Shown one piece after another: positions 25,945 through 34,366 of a stretch of DNA of 64,000 nt. Position numbers and translations under genes: made by a program. Numbering within the stretch: the first letter of the stretch is position 1; each line of letters starts with the position of its first letter. The notes below the pieces were generated by a model. It saw only the letters and a program-made list of their open reading frames with translations. It did no database searches and was not told the origin of the DNA. The DNA comes from Foliamicus sp963666765 (GTDB taxonomy: Bacteria; Pseudomonadota; Gammaproteobacteria; Steroidobacterales; Foliamicaceae): assembly GCA_963666765.1 (NCBI GenBank), contig OY762933.1:1798001-1862000 (forward strand), read 5' to 3'.

Positions 25945-27012
25945 TCAGGCCCATTGCGGGCCGGTGATCTCCCTGGCGGAACGAACCGTACCCTGAGTCT
26001 CCACCAGGTGCCCGCAACCGCGCACCACGCAGGTCAGAGGATCTTCGGCAACGAACGCGGGAACCGCGGCGCGCTCGCGAAGAAGCGAATCCAGCTTCGG
26101 CAGCAGCGCACCGCCGCCGGCAAGGACCAGGCCCCGCTGGCTTATGTCGGCGCCCAGCTCCGGCGGAGTATGCGCGAGGACATCCAGCACCGCCTGCACG
26201 ATTTCCTCCAGGGTATCGTTCAGGGCGTCGCGCACCTCGTTGCTGTTCAGGGTGAACTGAGAGTGCAGACCGCGCGACAGGCTGCGCCCGTGGAGCTTGA
26301 TCTCCTTGATTTCCTCGCCCGGATAGGCGCTGGCCACCTCCCGCTTGATGACTTCGGCCTGGCTGGGTCCGATCGACATGCCGTGATTGCGCCTAACGTA
26401 CTGCACGATGGCGTCATCCATGCGGGTTCCGCCGGCCTTGACGGAGCGCGCATAGACAACGCTTGACATCGACAGGACCGCCACTTCCGAGGTGCCGCCG
26501 CCGATGTCCACCACCATGTTTCCGCAGGGCCGGTGCACCGGCAGGCCGGCGCCGATGGCCGCGACGATGGGCTCGTCCACCACGAACACTTCGCGCGCGC
26601 CCGCGTCGCGCGCCGATTCCTCGATGGCCCGGCGGTCCACCGGCGTGGCGCCATGCGGCACGCAGATCACCAGGCGGCGCACTGCGGGGCGAAAGAAACC
26701 CAGGCCCAGGGCCTTGATGATGAAGTGTTTGAGCATCTGCTCGGCGACTTCGTAGTTGGCGATTACGCCATCTTTCAGGGGTTTGACGATCTGCAGATCA
26801 CGCGGGGTGCGTCCCAGCATGCCGAAGGCTTCGGTGCCGATGGCCAGCACGCCATCCGAACCCACGTTGGCGCCACGGCGAAGCGCAACAACGGAAGGCT
26901 CGTTCAGGATAATTCCCCTTCCGCATACGTACACAAGGGTATTGGCGGTGCCCAGATCTATGGCGAGATCCACGGCCAGCCGCTCAATGAAACCACGGAC
27001 AAAATTGCTCAT
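25945..27012 (-). CDS. mreB: actin-like cell-shape protein MreB
   Basis: 355 aa (E. coli 347). Actin-fold nucleotide motifs: phosphate 1 DLAIDLGTANTLVY, phosphate 2 MVVDIGGGTSEVAV, adenosine motif LVLAGGGALLP. A hydrophobic patch and N-terminal helix (VRGFIERL) suit membrane binding. It forms curved membrane filaments that direct elongation. It is the first gene of the operon through lipB, and diverges from gatC across 208 bp. Confidence 0.98.
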   Translation of the reverse strand: MSNFVRGFIERLAVDLAIDLGTANTLVYVCGRGIILNEPSVVALRRGANVGSDGVLAIGTEAFGMLGRTPRDLQIVKPLKDGVIANYEVAEQMLKHFIIKALGLGFFRPAVRRLVICVPHGATPVDRRAIEESARDAGAREVFVVDEPIVAAIGAGLPVHRPCGNMVVDIGGGTSEVAVLSMSSVVYARSVKAGGTRMDDAIVQYVRRNHGMSIGPSQAEVIKREVASAYPGEEIKEIKLHGRSLSRGLHSQFTLNSNEVRDALNDTLEEIVQAVLDVLAHTPPELGADISQRGLVLAGGGALLPKLDSLLRERAAVPAFVAEDPLTCVVRGCGHLVETQGTVRSAREITGPQWA

Positions 27013-27059
27013 CGGCCCGGCGCATCCCTGGGAGCGGACACTCCCTTGAAATCGGGTAA

Positions 27060-27068
27060 ATCATAGCA
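27060..27068 (-). promoter_or_regulatory. candidate extended -10 element for mreB
   Basis: On the minus strand TGC-TATGAT, an extended -10 form, ends 48 nt before the mreB ATG. No good -35 is present, which is compatible with an extended -10 promoter. A small stem (GGGAG/CTCCC, 27030-27045) lies in the predicted leader. This is by-eye matching only. Confidence 0.35.
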
Positions 27069-27220
27069 GATCGGACAAAAGAAGCCTCATGCAGCAGTTG
27101 ATTCCAACACGCCGTGCGCACACCGGCTCCAGCCCGCCGGCGCGGCTTGCCGGGCAGGCGGGGGCCGTGTCAGACAGATTGCAAGCTGCAGGCAGTACTG
27201 CGATCATCGCCGGTTGCGGG

Positions 27221-27556
27221 ATGAACAACCTCCAGACACCCAGGGACCCCAAGCCGGCCGGAGATTTCTCCGACGAGGAACTGCTGCGCGTGGCCCGGCT
27301 GACTCGCCTGGCGCTGGAGGACGGCGAAAAAGGCGAACTGGTGAGCACCCTGCGCCGGATCATCGGATTTGTGCAGGTATTGCAGCAGCTGGACACCGAG
27401 GGCGTCGAGCCCATGGTGCATCCGCTCGATCTCGTGCTTCCCCTGCGCGCGGACGAAGTCACCGAGTCCGATGTGCGCGATGACGCCCAGGCCTGCGCGC
27501 CGGACGTGGTGAACGGCCTTTACCGGGTGCCCAGAGTCATAGACCCGGTTCCCTGA
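27221..27556 (+). CDS. gatC: Asp/Glu-tRNA(Asn/Gln) amidotransferase subunit C
   Basis: 111 aa from ATG 27221, which leaves a short N-terminal extension before the conserved FSDEELLRVARLTRLALED. The frame is open back to 27089, but that part is not conserved. GatC clamps GatA and GatB together; visible blocks are VQVLQQLDTEGVEPMVHPLDL and LRADEVTESDV. Its stop overlaps the gatA ATG by one base (TGATG). Confidence 0.93.
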   Translation: MNNLQTPRDPKPAGDFSDEELLRVARLTRLALEDGEKGELVSTLRRIIGFVQVLQQLDTEGVEPMVHPLDLVLPLRADEVTESDVRDDAQACAPDVVNGLYRVPRVIDPVP

Positions 27557-29034
27557 TGACCGACTTTTCCCTTTGCGGGCTCCGGCGGGCCCTGGACTCG
27601 GGCGACATTGGCAGTCTTGAGCTTACCCGGGCCTGTCTCGAGCGCATAGAGGATCGGAATGGCGAACTCAACGCGTTTCTGACCGTCTGCGGCGAATCGG
27701 CGCTGGAGCAGGCTCGCCGGGCTGATGCGGGGCGCGCCGACGGCGGTCCGCTGGCGGGAATACCGATCGCGCACAAGGACATTTTCTGTACCCGGGGCGT
27801 GCGCACTACCGCCGGATCGCGGATCCTGGACAATTTCGTGCCGCCGTACGACGCGACGGTCGTGGAGCGGCTGGCGCAGGCCGGCGCGGTGCTGATCGGC
27901 AAGACCAACATGGACGAATTCGCCATGGGCTCGTCCAGCGAGACCAGTTACGCCGGACCGGTGCTCAACCCCTGGAACCTGTCCCGCTCGCCGGGAGGGT
28001 CCTCCGGCGGGTCCGCCGCCGCGGTGGCCGCGGGCCTGGCGCCCGCGGCCACCGGCACGGACACGGGCGGCTCGGTACGCCAGCCTGCCGCCCTGTGCGG
28101 GCTGACCGGCTTTCGGCCCAGCTACGGACGGGTTTCCCGGTATGGAATGATCGCGTTTGCCTCAAGCCTGGATCAGGCCGGTTCGCTTACCCGCACCGCT
28201 GAGGACGCAGCCCTGCTGCTGGACAGCATGGCCGGCCATGATCCGCGCGACTCGACCTGCGCGGAAATCGACCGCGAAGATTATTCGGGATCCCTGAAGG
28301 GCCTGAAGGGAAAGGCCCTGAAGGGCGTGCGCATAGGCATCGTCAGGGAGTTCATGGACGAGGGCCTGGACCCGCGCTGCCGGCAGGTTTTCTCCGACAA
28401 CATGGAAACCCTGCGCGGACTGGGGGCGGAGATTTCCGAGGTGTCGCTGCCCCGGCTGCCGCTCTCGGTTCCGGTGTACTACGTCGTCGCGCCCGCCGAA
28501 TGCTCGTCCAACCTGTCACGCTTCGACGGCGTGCGCTTCGGTCTTCGCGAAGCGGGGGCCGAGAGCCTGGACGATCTCTACACGATGACCCGCCGGGCCG
28601 GCTTCGGCGAGGAGGTCCGGCGGCGCATTCTGGTGGGCGGCTGGGTGCTTTCCAAGGGCTACTTCGACGCCTACTATCTTCAGGCGCAACGCGCGCGCCG
28701 GCTGCTGGCGTCCGACTTCAACAAGGCCTTCGAATCGGTGGACCTGCTGGCGGGACCGACCTCTCCGGCGCCGGCATTCGGTATTGGGGAAAAAATCGAC
28801 GATCCGATCCGGATGTACCTGAACGACGTGTACACGATCGGCGCCAGCCTCGTCGGCATTCCGGCCATATCGATTCCCGCCGGTATGGTGGGCGGGCTGC
28901 CGGTGGGCCTGCAGCTGATGGGCCGGCCATTCGCCGAGATTGACGTGCTGCGCGCCGCCCACGCCTACCAACTGGAGACCGACTGGCACCGCTTGTGGCC
29001 GCCCGGCGCATCGGCGCCCGTCGGCACAGCCTAG
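27556..29034 (+). CDS. gatA: Asp/Glu-tRNA(Asn/Gln) amidotransferase subunit A
   Basis: 492 aa, amidase-signature enzyme that releases ammonia from glutamine. The Lys-Ser-Ser triad is visible: Lys in GIPIAHKDIF, Ser in PGGSSGGSAAAV and the Ser nucleophile in GTDTGGSVRQPAA. C-terminal GASLVGIPAISIPAG is conserved. With GatB and GatC it converts Glu-tRNA(Gln) and possibly Asp-tRNA(Asn), so this organism should lack GlnRS or AsnRS or both. Confidence 0.97.
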   Translation: MTDFSLCGLRRALDSGDIGSLELTRACLERIEDRNGELNAFLTVCGESALEQARRADAGRADGGPLAGIPIAHKDIFCTRGVRTTAGSRILDNFVPPYDATVVERLAQAGAVLIGKTNMDEFAMGSSSETSYAGPVLNPWNLSRSPGGSSGGSAAAVAAGLAPAATGTDTGGSVRQPAALCGLTGFRPSYGRVSRYGMIAFASSLDQAGSLTRTAEDAALLLDSMAGHDPRDSTCAEIDREDYSGSLKGLKGKALKGVRIGIVREFMDEGLDPRCRQVFSDNMETLRGLGAEISEVSLPRLPLSVPVYYVVAPAECSSNLSRFDGVRFGLREAGAESLDDLYTMTRRAGFGEEVRRRILVGGWVLSKGYFDAYYLQAQRARRLLASDFNKAFESVDLLAGPTSPAPAFGIGEKIDDPIRMYLNDVYTIGASLVGIPAISIPAGMVGGLPVGLQLMGRPFAEIDVLRAAHAYQLETDWHRLWPPGASAPVGTA

Positions 29035-29048
29035 CCGGGGACCGCGCG

Positions 29049-30476
29049 ATGGAACTGGAGGTCGTCATCGGGCTGGAAATCCATGTTCAGCTCGCCACGC
29101 GCAGCAAGATGTTCTCCGGCGCGTCGACGGTGTTCGGCGCCAGCCCCAACACCCAGGCCTGCCTGGTGGACCTCGGCTTTCCGGGCACCCTGCCGGTCGC
29201 CAACCGAGAGGCCGTCTCCATGGCCGCGAGGTTTGGACTGGCGACCGGCGGCAAGGTGGCGCGGCGCTCGGTGTTCGCGCGCAAGAACTACTTTTATCCC
29301 GACCTGCCAAAGGGCTACCAGATTTCCCAGTTCGAACTGCCCATAGTGAGCGGCGGCTCGATGGAGGTCGCCGTTCCCGGCGAGCCGCCCCGGCAGATTG
29401 AACTGACCCGCGCGCACCTCGAGGAAGACGCGGGCAAGTCCCTGCACGACGCCATGCCCAACACTACGGGCGTGGACCTCAACCGGGCCGGCGCACCGCT
29501 GCTTGAAATCGTCACCGAACCGCAGCTTCGCTCGCCGGAGGAGGCCGCCGCGTGCATGCGGGGCATTCATCAACTGGTGACCTGGATCGGCATCTCCGAC
29601 GGCGCGATGCAGGAAGGTTCGATGCGCTGCGACGCCAATATCTCGCTCAAGAAGCCCGAAGACACGGAATTGGGGACCCGCACCGAAATCAAGAACCTCA
29701 ACTCCTTCCGGTTCGTGGAACGCGCGCTGCGCTGCGAAATCCAGCGCCAGGCCGAAGTGCTGGGCCAGGGCGGAACGATCGCGCAGGAAACCCGGCTGTA
29801 CGACTCCGTCCTCGATACGACCAGGCCGATGCGCGACAAGGAAGAGGCCAACGACTACCGCTATTTCCCCGACCCTGACCTGCCGCCGCTGGCGCTGGAT
29901 CCGGGTTTCCTGGAGGACTTGCGGCGGACGCTTCCCGAACTGCCGCATGAACGCCGCGCGAGGTTCGAGTCGGAGTATGGCCTGCCCGCCGAAGACGCCC
30001 GGCGGCTTTGCGAAAGCCGCGCGACGGCGGACTATTTCGAGAGCGCCGGCAAGGCCTGCGAGGACATGCTGCTGGCGGCGCGCTGGATCAGCGGGGAGTT
30101 GGCCGCCGCTCTGAACCGCGACGGTCTGGACATCGCCGACAGCCGCGTGAGCGCCGGCGACCTTGGGCTGTTGCTCTCGCGGCTGCGCGACGGCTCGCTT
30201 TCCGGGAAACTGGGCAAGGAGGTGTTCCAAGCGATGTGGGCCGGCGAAGGCAGCGCCGACGACATCATCGCGAAACGCGGGCTTCGCCAGATTTCGGACG
30301 CCGGCGCGCTTGACGGCGTGATCGAGGAGGTCATGGCGCAACATGCGGATCAGGTCCGGCAGTACCGGGAGGGCAATACCCGGGTGTTCGGCTTTCTTGT
30401 CGGCCAGGTAATGCGCGCCACCAGGGGCCAGGCCAATCCGCGGGTAGTCAACGAGCTGTTGCGCAAGCGGCTTTAG
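29049..30476 (+). CDS. gatB: Asp/Glu-tRNA(Asn/Gln) amidotransferase subunit B
   Basis: 475 aa from ATG 29049, just before the conserved VVIGLEIHVQL. Catalytic kinase-like cradle motifs: FPGTLPVAN, KNYFYPDLPKGYQISQ, EEDAGKSLHD and RCDANISLK, followed by a helical and a YqeY-like tRNA-binding tail (NTRVFGFLVGQVM). It activates the mischarged tRNA and transfers ammonia from GatA. It lies 14 nt after gatA. Confidence 0.97.
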   Translation: MELEVVIGLEIHVQLATRSKMFSGASTVFGASPNTQACLVDLGFPGTLPVANREAVSMAARFGLATGGKVARRSVFARKNYFYPDLPKGYQISQFELPIVSGGSMEVAVPGEPPRQIELTRAHLEEDAGKSLHDAMPNTTGVDLNRAGAPLLEIVTEPQLRSPEEAAACMRGIHQLVTWIGISDGAMQEGSMRCDANISLKKPEDTELGTRTEIKNLNSFRFVERALRCEIQRQAEVLGQGGTIAQETRLYDSVLDTTRPMRDKEEANDYRYFPDPDLPPLALDPGFLEDLRRTLPELPHERRARFESEYGLPAEDARRLCESRATADYFESAGKACEDMLLAARWISGELAAALNRDGLDIADSRVSAGDLGLLLSRLRDGSLSGKLGKEVFQAMWAGEGSADDIIAKRGLRQISDAGALDGVIEEVMAQHADQVRQYREGNTRVFGFLVGQVMRATRGQANPRVVNELLRKRL

Positions 30477-30495
30477 CCACTGTTCTTCCGGCCCG

Positions 30496-32658
30496 ATGAC
30501 CACGTCCGCCATCCGCACGCGCGAACTGACGCGGACCTACCGGATGGGGACCGATACCGTGGTCGCGCTGTGCGATGTCAGCCTGGCGGTGCGGCCGAAC
30601 GAGTACCTTGCCGTGACCGGCCCGTCCGGCTCGGGGAAATCGACGCTGATGAACCTGCTCGGCTGCCTGGAGACGCCCAGTGCGGGAGATTATTGGCTGA
30701 ACGGCGTCCATGTCTCGCGCATGAACGGCCGGGAGCTCGCGCGGGTGCGCAACCGGCAGGTGGGTTTCGTTTTTCAGACTTTCAACCTCCTGGAGCGCTG
30801 CACCTCCCTGCAGAACGTCGAAGCCCCCTTGATCTATGCGCGAATGCGGCGCCGCGACCGCCTGAAGCGGGCGACCGAGGCCCTGGAGCGGGTCGGGCTG
30901 GCCGACCGCCTGACGCACCGGCCCAGCCAGCTCTCCGGCGGCCAGCGGCAGAGAGTGGCCATCGCCCGCGCACTGGTTACCCGGCCGAGCATCTTGCTGG
31001 CGGACGAGCCGACGGGTAATCTGGACTCCGCCACCGGAGCGGAAGTCCTGACGTTGTTCGATTCACTGCACAGTGACGGTCACACGCTGATCGTGGTTAC
31101 CCATGACGCCGGCATCGCGGCGCGGGCCGGTCGCAGGATCGAGATGCTGGACGGCAGGGATCACGGTCGACAGCGGACCCGCGACGGGAGGCGAAATCGA
31201 ATGAAGGTGCGTATCGCTCCGGCGCGTTGCGGCGCGTGTCTCGCACTGGCGCTGTTCGGAGCCGGCTGCGCCGAGGAACCGGCGCCCGAGCCGCAGGCCT
31301 ACGACCAGGCGCCCGTGGAGCTTCGCGACATCCGCGTGTTCGTCGAGGCGGCCGGCGCGGTCGAACCGCTGCGCACCGTCGAGCTGAAGTCCAAGGCTTC
31401 GGGCGAAATACTCGAGATCAACGCCGAGAACGGCGACAGGGTGGAACGCTCCACCCTGCTGGTGCGGATCGACGAACGCATCCCCACCAACAACCTGGCC
31501 CAGGCCGAAGCCGCGCTGAAGGCCGCCGAATCGCGCCAGTCCATCGCCCGAATGCAGATGGAGCGGGCAGAATTGCTGGTGGCCGACAACACAATAACCG
31601 ACAGCGACTTCGAAGAGGCGGCGCTGTCGCTGTCGGAAGCCGAGGCGCAACTGGTTCGCGCCCGGGTCGACGTGGAAAACGCCCGCATCGCGCTGGGCGA
31701 CACCGATGTGCTTGCGCCCATCGACGGCACCATCATCGAACGCAACGTCGAGCCCGGACAGGTCATTTCATCGCCGACCCAGGACGTGGGCGGCGGCACC
31801 CTGCTGTTGCGCATGGCCGACCTCAGCAGGGTCCTGGTGCGCACCCGCGTGGACGAGACCGATATCGGCAAGATCAATGCCGGGATGCAGGCGCAGGTGA
31901 TGGTGGCGGCTTATCCCAACCGCGAATTCACCGGCAATGTGGAGAAGATCGAGCCGCTGGCCGTGGTCGAACAGAACGTCACCATGTTCTCGGTCCTGAT
32001 ACTGCTGGACAACCCCGAGTCGCTGCTGTTGCCGGGCATGAACGCGGAGGTGGAAATCAAGATTGCCGAGGAACTTGAGGCGCCGGCCGTGCCGATGGCG
32101 GCGCTGCGCACGATCGACGATATCGAGGCGACCGCGCACATGCTGAACTGGCCCTACAGCAACCTTCACGACGCAGTCATGAAGGAACGGGAAGAGACCG
32201 GCGACGAACAGTCGCTTGTGCCGGCGCAGGCGCGGCCCGATGCCCGGGAGTTCGCCCGCCGGCAGAACCGCACCGGGCAGCGACCCCAGCTCAGCACCGA
32301 GCAGCGCGAGGCCATGCGCCGGGCCATGGGCGAGGCGATGCGCAATCAGCCGCGGCGCGTCGGGCGGCCCTGGTCGGGCGGCGCGAGACCGGGTGGCGGT
32401 CCCGGCCGGCGGTTCCAGCGGCAGGGGCCGGAATACGACTTCGTTTCGGAATACTGGGTCCTGGTCATGCGCGACGACGGGCCCGCGCCCGCATGGGTGC
32501 GAACGGGCTTAAGCGACTTCGAGTACTCCATCGTGCTCGCGGGACTCGAGGAGAACGAAGAGGTGCTGCTGCTGCCCAGCACAGGTCTGTACGAATCGCA
32601 GTCCAACCTGCGCAACTGGATGCGCCGGCGCTCCGGCGGCCTTCCGGGTATCGGCTAG
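30496..32658 (+). CDS. ABC ATPase (MacB/LolD type) fused in frame to a periplasmic adaptor
   Basis: 720 codons without a stop. Residues 1-235 are a complete ABC ATPase: Walker A GPSGSGKST, Q-loop FVFQTF, signature LSGGQRQRVA, Walker B ILLADEPTGNLDS, H-loop VTHD. From residue 236 (ATG 31201) there is a second full protein: a lipobox signal (ALFGAGC), a biotinyl-lipoyl hairpin (VELKSKASGEI...), a coiled-coil hairpin, and beta-barrel domains (LADLSRVLVRTRVDETDIG), then a Gly/Arg/Pro-rich insert. An export signal inside a cytoplasmic ATPase makes no topological sense, and GGGAGG precedes ATG 31201, so two proteins are likely made. The FtsX-like permease expected with such a pair is not adjacent. 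Confidence 0.8.
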   Translation: MTTSAIRTRELTRTYRMGTDTVVALCDVSLAVRPNEYLAVTGPSGSGKSTLMNLLGCLETPSAGDYWLNGVHVSRMNGRELARVRNRQVGFVFQTFNLLERCTSLQNVEAPLIYARMRRRDRLKRATEALERVGLADRLTHRPSQLSGGQRQRVAIARALVTRPSILLADEPTGNLDSATGAEVLTLFDSLHSDGHTLIVVTHDAGIAARAGRRIEMLDGRDHGRQRTRDGRRNRMKVRIAPARCGACLALALFGAGCAEEPAPEPQAYDQAPVELRDIRVFVEAAGAVEPLRTVELKSKASGEILEINAENGDRVERSTLLVRIDERIPTNNLAQAEAALKAAESRQSIARMQMERAELLVADNTITDSDFEEAALSLSEAEAQLVRARVDVENARIALGDTDVLAPIDGTIIERNVEPGQVISSPTQDVGGGTLLLRMADLSRVLVRTRVDETDIGKINAGMQAQVMVAAYPNREFTGNVEKIEPLAVVEQNVTMFSVLILLDNPESLLLPGMNAEVEIKIAEELEAPAVPMAALRTIDDIEATAHMLNWPYSNLHDAVMKEREETGDEQSLVPAQARPDAREFARRQNRTGQRPQLSTEQREAMRRAMGEAMRNQPRRVGRPWSGGARPGGGPGRRFQRQGPEYDFVSEYWVLVMRDDGPAPAWVRTGLSDFEYSIVLAGLEENEEVLLLPSTGLYESQSNLRNWMRRRSGGLPGIG
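31186..31203 (+). promoter_or_regulatory. internal ribosome-binding site and start for the adaptor half
   Basis: GGGAGG at 31186-31191 lies 9 nt before ATG 31201, which begins a lipoprotein signal peptide. This spacing is close to ideal, so the adaptor (485 aa, 31201-32658) is probably translated on its own in addition to any read-through fusion. Confidence 0.6.
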
Positions 32659-32672
32659 CCGGGAGGGCCGGG

Positions 32673-34178
32673 CTAGAGGTATTCGAGAATCTCGATGGCG
32701 GCCCTTTCGCCGGATTCCATTGCACCCTCCATGCCGCGATTCAACCGGGCGGTGTGCTCCCCGGCGAAGTGAATACGCCCATGCGGCTCGGCGATGGTCT
32801 GGGCAAACGCCGTGATCTGTCCGGGCTTCCAGTAGGCATAGGCGCCGCCGGCATACGGGTTGTTGGACCATTTCCACAGGTAGACCGGTTCCAGCGCGTC
32901 CTTGAGTGACGGGCGCAGCCGAAACAATTCGGCCGTCACTTCGGCGATGGCGGCCTCCTCGTCCATGTGCGCAAGCTTCAATGCCGAACGGCCGTTGATA
33001 TAGGCCAGGCAGCTGGTTACCGCCTCGGGACTGGCGGGGTCGTTCTTCAGCGCCATGAACCGCCCGGGCAGGGCGTCCGTCCACATGCTCGGCGCCATGC
33101 CGTCCTGTTCCCAGTAGGGTTGCTTCACCGCGTAGTGGACCTGCGTGCACGGCGTATAGCCCAACTCGTCGATCGCGGCCTTTTGCGCGGCCGGCGGTTC
33201 GGGTTCGAGTGCGATCCTCCGCAGCGCCGAGAAAGGCATGGCGATGATCGCGCGCGCTGCATTCAGCCGGCGGCCATCCTCCAGCGTGACCTGCACCCGT
33301 TGGCCCTCGTCGGCGATCGCCGCAACGGGACTGTTCAGGAGCACGTCGCCTGTCAGGTTGTCCGCCATGGCCTCCGGAATCCGCTGATTCCCGCCCATTG
33401 CGGCCCCGCCCTGGCCCGGCCAGTTGGCCTGGTGCATCGCGAAACTGATCGTGTGGAACATCATCAGGACGGACAGGTCGTGGTGGTCGGTGCCGTAACC
33501 CGAATTAAGGCCGGCTCCGAGTCCGACACCGGCCTCGGCCAGGCCCGCTTCCGTGAGCACCTCGCCGACCGATCGGTCCCATTCGGCGAACTCCGGGCGC
33601 CGCCAGGCGCCCAGGTCCGATTTCGGAAAGGGGTTGAGCTCGGCATACATCTGGTAGGGCGGCCGCGACGGCGGCATTTGCCGGGCCCATTCCTGCCGGT
33701 ACGGATTCAGCGCATGGCCGGGCCAGTCGTCCTCGCTGATCAGCTGGTCCTGGATGCAGAACAGCATCTCGCCCTCGCGGGGCTCGGTGCGCGGGCGCAT
33801 GGGCCCGATATCCACTCCGTACTGGCTGGCCGCGTTCAGCATCCGCGCATAACCCCCGCCGATTCCGTTTGCGCCCAGTTCCGGATACCCGGGAACGATA
33901 TCGTCGGCAACGGTATGCATCCGCCCGCCAAACCTGGAGGTGGCTTCCACCACCATCACGCTCACACCCAGCTCCTCCAGCAGCAGCGCCGCGTTAAGCC
34001 CGGCAAGGCCGGCGCCGACGACAATCACCTCCGCGTCAAGGCCGCCCCGGGCTTGCGCGCCGCGCAGGGCGCGCGGCAACATCCAGGCGCCGGCCAGTGC
34101 AGCGCCGCCGGCAATGAACCGCCGGCGGTCGGATCGCGCGACCATCCCGGTCGCGGCATTATTCGTCGTCTTGGTCAT
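32673..34178 (-). CDS. Tat-exported amine-oxidase-family flavoprotein A
   Basis: 501 aa. Twin-arginine signal (SDRRRFIAGG plus a hydrophobic run ending at ARA-like sites) sends it folded to the periplasm. The FAD Rossmann motif VIVVGAGLAGLNAALLLEE is followed by the second dinucleotide block GGRMHTVAD; C-terminal FAD block RIHFAGEHTARLNRGMEGA. Members of this superfamily include monoamine oxidases, phytoene desaturases and protoporphyrinogen oxidase; none can be assigned here. It is paralogous to the divergent gene at 34367 and shares the YWEQDGMAPSMWTD / FWEQDELPASMWTD block with it. Confidence 0.85.
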   Translation of the reverse strand: MTKTTNNAATGMVARSDRRRFIAGGAALAGAWMLPRALRGAQARGGLDAEVIVVGAGLAGLNAALLLEELGVSVMVVEATSRFGGRMHTVADDIVPGYPELGANGIGGGYARMLNAASQYGVDIGPMRPRTEPREGEMLFCIQDQLISEDDWPGHALNPYRQEWARQMPPSRPPYQMYAELNPFPKSDLGAWRRPEFAEWDRSVGEVLTEAGLAEAGVGLGAGLNSGYGTDHHDLSVLMMFHTISFAMHQANWPGQGGAAMGGNQRIPEAMADNLTGDVLLNSPVAAIADEGQRVQVTLEDGRRLNAARAIIAMPFSALRRIALEPEPPAAQKAAIDELGYTPCTQVHYAVKQPYWEQDGMAPSMWTDALPGRFMALKNDPASPEAVTSCLAYINGRSALKLAHMDEEAAIAEVTAELFRLRPSLKDALEPVYLWKWSNNPYAGGAYAYWKPGQITAFAQTIAEPHGRIHFAGEHTARLNRGMEGAMESGERAAIEILEYL

Positions 34179-34327
34179 CCAAAAAAAAGATCCTGTGTCA
34201 AGAAATCGGGCCCCAATATCCCGATCGGCAATTCAGTGTGCATCAGAGGCGGTTCGGAATCCAGCAAATAAATGGGTGAACGTTGGCGCTTCGCATGACC
34301 TTGCCGTGAGGATCGGGAGCGATCAGT

Positions 34328-34333
34328 TATATT
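34328..34333 (+). promoter_or_regulatory. candidate -10 hexamer for the flavoprotein B operon
   Basis: TATATT lies 33 nt upstream of the ATG at 34367 in the 188-bp divergent intergenic region; a TTGCCG at 34301 is 21 nt upstream of it, too far for a standard spacer. The Shine-Dalgarno GGAGAAGG precedes the ATG. The rest of the gap holds nothing else I recognise. Confidence 0.3.
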
Positions 34334-34366
34334 CCTTGCACGAACGCCGAACTCTGGAGAAGGCAA

